Below, one piece after another: positions 59,333 through 64,000 of a stretch of DNA of 64,000 nt (its first letter is position 1; each line of letters opens with the position of its first letter). The stretch is from Rotaria socialis (Eukaryota; Rotifera; Eurotatoria; Philodinida; Philodinidae), in the NCBI GenBank assembly GCA_905331475.1, contig CAJNYU010001434.1, forward strand, positions 66,657 through 130,656, written 5' to 3'. The notes under the pieces were generated by a model. The model was not told the origin of the DNA and did no database searches. It was given only the letters and a program-made list of their open reading frames with translations. A program made the position numbers and the translations under genes.

Positions 59333-61342
59333 TGTGATATACAAAGGAAAAAAAATTCAAAACATTTTAATTATTTTTTTTCCTCATAGTGTAAAAAAAT
59401 GTATTTGTCAGTTTTGTGATGATAAATATTGATTAGAATTTTATTTTAATTATAAATAACTAGCAAACAATTTACTAGCTTGTTTTGTAAAAGACAAGCA
59501 TGCAAAAACTGAAATAAAATAATGTAAATATCAAAAACAAATTTACCAAGTGATCAGTTTTTAGTTTATTTTAGCGACTCATACTATATACTGGAAGAAC
59601 TTTTCTGTGTTGAATTTAACTTCAATTAAAATAAATATTCATTCAGAATTAAATCTTTCTTATCAAATCTAATTTATTTAATAATGTATGATTTAATTAG
59701 GACTATGCTAATGATAAAAACGTTTCCAATGATTAACATCTGTTAATGTGATTTTCACAGTTAGTTAAAACAATAAAATGTGATAACGTAATGTGAGATA
59801 TCTATCACTATACAAAATATTAGCATGTGTTCAAAGTCAGACGAACCTATAGGCATTCCTTGCGAGACTAATAACATATTAAAGAAATGCCAACGAGATA
59901 ATTCTTCATGTCTCTACATACCAATACCATTCGATTCAACTAAAAGCTTCAACACCAACGATACATCGACAGATGAGTCCAACTGTCGGTGAGATCAAAA
60001 TTCGTTGTACCATTATAAATCGCTAATATTCCTCGTATGCAAAACTATCAGCCTGTTTATTTTATAGTTGTTTTTAAGCCTCATATGGTTTTACTGATAT
60101 GCAAAGTGAGGTAATAAATGCTTCGAATGATTTAATGATGTTCGTCCACCAGCTAATTTTGGTTAAATGTCAATGAGATCTGAAGAAAAAGGCTATATTA
60201 TTTTTTTCAAAGAAAATCCAAATGATATGTTGAAAGATTAATTTATCTGGAGACAGTTCATAATTCACTTATTATAAGATATAGTATTTTTTGTTTGTCT
60301 ACTATTTCAACAGTTGTTCTTATGATTTTGATTGGCATCTATTTTATTTTTATACTTTGATCCGTCATATATTGTAGAGCATATTATAGTTATTATTGTT
60401 ATTATCTACACAATTTATTACATTGAATCCACAACAGATTTTCTCGATTCGTAAGTAGATTTATTCTAAAGACAGAAAATTGATAATAATAATAATTAGA
60501 AGAAGAAGAAGAAGAAGAAGAAGAAGAAGAAGAAAAAACAGATTGAGTATTATACTGGAGGCTATATGAAGAAGCATTTTTACAGTCTCGCCAAGATAAA
60601 CGGCTTGCCATTTGAATACATACGTCAGAAAAAAAAACGCATTCGCCTATAGAATCTTTCATAAGAACTTTTGTAAAAGAGCAATGAATCACATTGAAAT
60701 CTATGTCCAACTCGGACATAAATTGTTCAATGCGTACTTAAGCAATTATTAAAAACAGAATAATGAGCTTTTCTTTATTGAAGTATGGCATGAGACATTT
60801 TAATTTAAATAGTTTTCATTTACAGTTAAGGGTCGCCCACAATTTTGTATTGATTTCCGGTTTTCAAACAGGTTATAATCAATCAGGCTTCGAGTTCTTC
60901 GTTTTGATACTTGGACCTTTTCTTGAGTAGTTTTTAATTTTCCTCTCCTACATTCATAAGATTTTGAGCGAGAAAACTCAGCTTAGGTATTAATCTCATT
61001 TCACATGTACTTGTCTCATAGACAAAATACCGAAAGTCTTACAATATGAGCTGCAAAAATATTTTTTAATAATTTAGGACAGTAACTTGTTTAATAAAAA
61101 TTTTATTAAAATTAGAGATTCGCTGAATATTTCAGAATGCTCAATCTAACGTATAAAATCCTAGAAAAACATAAGAATGTTTTTCTTTTGACTATACGAC
61201 ATTCAAATTTACGAATCATTAAATACAAAAAGAAACGTAAGAATTGCCGTCAACAGAATAGTATCAAACAATATAAAATAAAAAAGTTCATGATTGTTTT
61301 ATGTTAAATCTGATTCAGATATTTAGTTGGGTAAGATCAAGT
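59333..61342. other. intergenic region with a GAA microsatellite
   Basis: AT-rich. A minus-strand frame at 60402-60719 is a run of serines created by the GAA repeat within a mediocre context and is not called. No other feature supported. Confidence 0.45.
60498..60534. repeat. (GAA)n microsatellite
   Basis: About twelve AGA/GAA units in tandem, preceded by an (AAT)n stretch. Confidence 0.9.
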
Positions 61343-62340
61343 CTAAGAGATTCTCCTTCGCTGCAGCTCAAGATATACTCCCAAAAACTTTCGATCAGCT
61401 TGATAACAGAGTGAAAAAAAGACTCATTCAAGAGAACTATGATCGAAATACCCTATTTTAGTAAAGTTACAACTCAAATTGGTCTATGAACTAGATATTT
61501 AACATAAATCTGCACAAGTAAATCATAAATAAAATCAAACTGACTTTTTCTAACTCGATTTCGGTTAGATTTGTCCTCATATTTGCTCAAATTCATCTGG
61601 GTTCATTTTGTTTCGGTGCGTTTTTCGTCTAGAATGCATATATTCATCTGCGAGTGCACATTCACAGATAGATAAATCTAACATTTACATCTTTTGAATC
61701 AAATCCACTCCCAATCAGGCAAAACTAAACTTATTAAGATATTCGCGACAAATATAAATTTCAAATATTTCACACGAGTTGAGCAATTATTTCACGGTCT
61801 TTCTTCGGAAGAACTTGAAGATATTTACCATTTTCGAGAAATGTTTCAACTTTTCTGATCGAGACAACGTGTAACTATTCTATAAGTCTGCCCGGTTTGC
61901 AGTCTTATAATTACAACAGATTTCTCACTGAGCGGCTAGTTTTGTCTCATATATACGGTGGACGTGATCCTTTTGAACACTGCATTATTGATTGAAAGCT
62001 TCTCCTCATTCTATAATTATTAGATGAAAACACAGAGAATTTTCAAAACAACCAGAAAACAACAGTTGTGGGACTAATTTAATTCAGTTTCATCTACATA
62101 CACGATAAATTCATCACAATTTCTAGAAGAATGAGACAATATTCCAGAGTACTTATCCAGTTTGCGTCCGTTAGTAGATACGATAATCTAGAATTCTAGG
62201 AGTTCAGTTTGAATAAATTCTTCGTGCTGCAATGAAACTTGACATATCAGGAATAAACTGAAGACTTTGAAAAAATCATCCAACGTCTTAGTGCAGGTGA
62301 GCGCCTAGCCGTTCCCAAGTTGAGAATCAATTCCACCGCA
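61343..62340 (+). pseudogene. decayed coding remnant of unknown family
   Basis: Coding-like pieces occur in order on the plus strand in shifting frames. They are FSFAAAQDILPKTFDQLDNR with VKKRLIQENYD (about 61351-61460), FTRVEQLFHGLSSEELEDIY with HFREMFQLF (about 61770-61857), LQSYNYNRFLTERLVLSHIY with GGRDPFEHCIID (about 61897-61993), and SRRMRQYSRVLIQFASVSRY with DNLEF (about 62122-62196). Stops and frameshifts separate them. No family recognised. It may be an old gene or mobile-element relic, or partly chance. Confidence 0.3.
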
Positions 62341-63417
62341 AGATGCCTATAGCCTATTCGTAATAAAATCTCACATAGCCATACGATACATCTAACACTA
62401 TAAACATCATCGAATGGTACCCTCAAAAACTTTCCCTACAAAGAATTCCTATCACATAAATGCGGCGATCTAAACTGCTCCTAATCCATTATAAACTTCC
62501 TTGAATTATAAAATTTCAAAAAACTAACAACGCCATCATGTTCCCCCGACCCCCGATTACCTTCGGTCAACCCCTATAAAACTATTTTTTTTCAAAAAAC
62601 TCTCCCCTCAAAAAAATATTTTTTACTAAAAAGATTAAGGGTTAAAAATGTTTGAAATTCTGATGCTGGATTCGATCTCCTTGACCCCGAAAACATTTGG
62701 GCAAACCTATCCGTACAGATATTGTTTGAGGTTAGTTGAGTTCATGCATCTGCTTTCCTATTGGACGAACGAACGAACGCGATCTACTCGTTTCGGCGTA
62801 AGACCCTCCTTTCAGTAGAGGAAATAAGATCTTTTGCTTATTGTTGTCTTACGCCAATTACATATACGTTCGTCATTTTACTTCATATATTCCATATGCG
62901 CTCCTATTTTTCTGTGAGTTATCATGAAGCTATACACTGCTGCTATTTAGATGTACGAGCAGTAAAAGTATAGTTGCACCAAAAGCCAGAAGAGAGCGGG
63001 GTCTATTGCTATTAATGTGGGGCCTAGTAGGATGAGAAGGAATAAAGATGAGCGACGCAGAGAACAAAATGTATCTTCTACTGCACACTTCAGTTTTATA
63101 TATTATGCATTATTGATCCTCACGAGTGAAGAAAGGCTATATATTCTACGCATCCTACATTCGTCACACTCACTATTTTATTTTTAAAACATAAAATAAG
63201 TGAAATAAATCTATGTATGTAATGACTACGCAAACATATTAAAAAATTAATGACAATCAATCGTTTTAATAGATTAAGACGAGTTTTACAAAAAGAAGTA
63301 GCTGCCATTAGATTAAAAATAAACTTGAAAAATCAAGCATTGTCTCATTGACTCATGACGACCGCTGCATGCGCCGTCACAACTAATTCGTTTGTTTCAC
63401 TAGTTGTCACATATCTC
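62341..63417. other. intergenic region
   Basis: Contains a C-rich patch near 62540-62570 and (GAAC)n near 62764-62778. A minus-strand frame at 63120-63308 (MAATSFCKTRLNLLKRLIVI) has an ATG but nothing else in its favour. Confidence 0.4.
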
Positions 63418-63810
63418 TTAAAGTGTTCTCACCAATGCGCAAAGGTTTAGAGCACGCTGATAATTTCTTTGAGCTCCTAATTCATTATTTTGATTCTCCC
63501 TGCCTTGGTCGCCTTTTTCTTCTGAGAAAAGAGCAAGTTCAATCACTAGTTTGATCAGAATGCGTGTATCTTCATCGTAAATACCGTTGATTTTGATGTA
63601 AGATGTTCGTAATTCTTTGAAACTTTTCAATTCATTTGTTTTACAACGCAGAAGAATCGAACGAACACTAAAATATGCATGAATGCGACATAGAATATAT
63701 GCAGTATTCATATTTGCTTGAATATTTGACCAAACATAAGTATAAACGTGTCTCCGTCTAGTTAAGATATGCTCTTTATATTTAAAAAGTTGATTATTGA
63801 TGGCCCTCAT
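63418..63810 (-). CDS. hypothetical protein, 130 aa
   Basis: ATG at 63810, TAA at 63418. It is basic at the N-terminus (MRAINNQLFKYKEHILTRRR), helical and leucine-rich in the middle, with a polar segment GDQGRENQNNELGAQRNYQR near the end. No signal peptide, TM segment or recognised domain. It lies 80 bp downstream of the stop of the partial minus-strand gene at the window edge and could be an internal exon of a larger gene. No family recognised. Confidence 0.35.
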   Translation of the reverse strand: MRAINNQLFKYKEHILTRRRHVYTYVWSNIQANMNTAYILCRIHAYFSVRSILLRCKTNELKSFKELRTSYIKINGIYDEDTRILIKLVIELALFSEEKGDQGRENQNNELGAQRNYQRALNLCALVRTL

Positions 63811-63890
63811 TGTTTACGATAATAGTTTGCTCGTCGCATTTCCTTTGGTCTTCGATACATCAAGTGCTTCTCCGTCGGTCACTATAAGAT

Positions 63891-64000
63891 TCAATTGACT
63901 TTATCTTCCAATAATTTGTTTTTTTGAAATTTATTTTGATCCTTTGCTTTAGCTTGTTCATTTCTTTCAAATATATTTGGAGCAATTGCACATTCAAACG
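63891..64000 (-). CDS. C-terminal end of a gene running off the right edge (partial)
   Basis: From the window edge the minus strand reads FECAIAPNIFERNEQAKAKD then QNKFQKNKLLEDKVN, ending at TGA (63891-63893). The composition, polar and lysine/glutamine-rich, is typical of a real C-terminus or last exon. The start lies beyond 64000. Family cannot be judged from 36 residues. Confidence 0.4.
   Translation of the reverse strand, partial: FECAIAPNIFERNEQAKAKDQNKFQKNKLLEDKVN

Noticed and set aside
60402..60719. 105-aa minus-strand frame with an ATG
   Set aside because: A long serine run comes from the GAA microsatellite and the rest has no recognisable feature.

Overview
The window looks like nuclear DNA of a bdelloid rotifer, probably Rotaria-like. 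The grounds are AT-rich sequence, many short GT-AG introns of about 50-75 bp, and several lineage-typical protein families: rotifer class A GPCRs, ADP-ribosyltransferase-like proteins with the bdelloid N-terminal module, an F-box/LRR protein and short C2 proteins. There are also G-rich patches resembling the bdelloid telomeric hexamer TGTGGG. The species assignment is inference, made without any database search. All exon joins were made by hand from GT/AG signals and reading frame.

Region by region. 0-2 kb: a two-exon GPCR. 2.0-6.4 kb: an island of non-autonomous transposons (a CCCAGG-ended foldback, two nested TIR elements, a hAT-type element with a perfect 8-bp duplication, a CCGCGG-rich tandem repeat and a TA-flanked TIR element). 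7.6-14.2 kb: a gene-dense block with an ART-like protein ending in a CaaX box, a ten-span membrane protein, a ubiquitin-like-domain protein (minus) and a secreted leucine-rich protein (minus). 17.4-19.3 kb: a complete nine-exon beta-tubulin gene with a TATA box. 22.1-23.2 kb: an intronless orphan 7TM receptor. 26.8-29.9 kb: a twelve-exon ferric-chelate-reductase-like protein (Reeler, DOMON, cytochrome b561). 32.5-34.6 kb: a second transposon island. 35.1-36.7 kb: a RING/TRAF-zinc/coiled-coil protein fused to an RRM. 36.9-42.2 kb: telomere-like patches, two hAT-type elements and a decayed or transposon-truncated gene. 42.5-44.0 kb: a C2-domain protein and a small membrane protein (both minus). 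45.5-48.1 kb: broken coding fragments. 49.3-51.3 kb: a six-exon F-box/LRR gene, followed by a related decayed LRR copy. 57.4-59.3 kb: a third GPCR. 60-64 kb: mostly non-coding, with a decayed fragment and the 3' end of a minus-strand gene at the right edge.

Nothing here forms an operon or cluster with a shared pathway; the genes are independent eukaryotic loci. The most unusual items are the RING-RRM fusion with a substituted zinc ligand, the b561 protein lacking one heme histidine, the ubiquitin-like protein that cannot be conjugated, and palindromic transposon families whose ends and target duplications can be read directly. One of these elements appears to supply the stop codon of a neighbouring reading frame.
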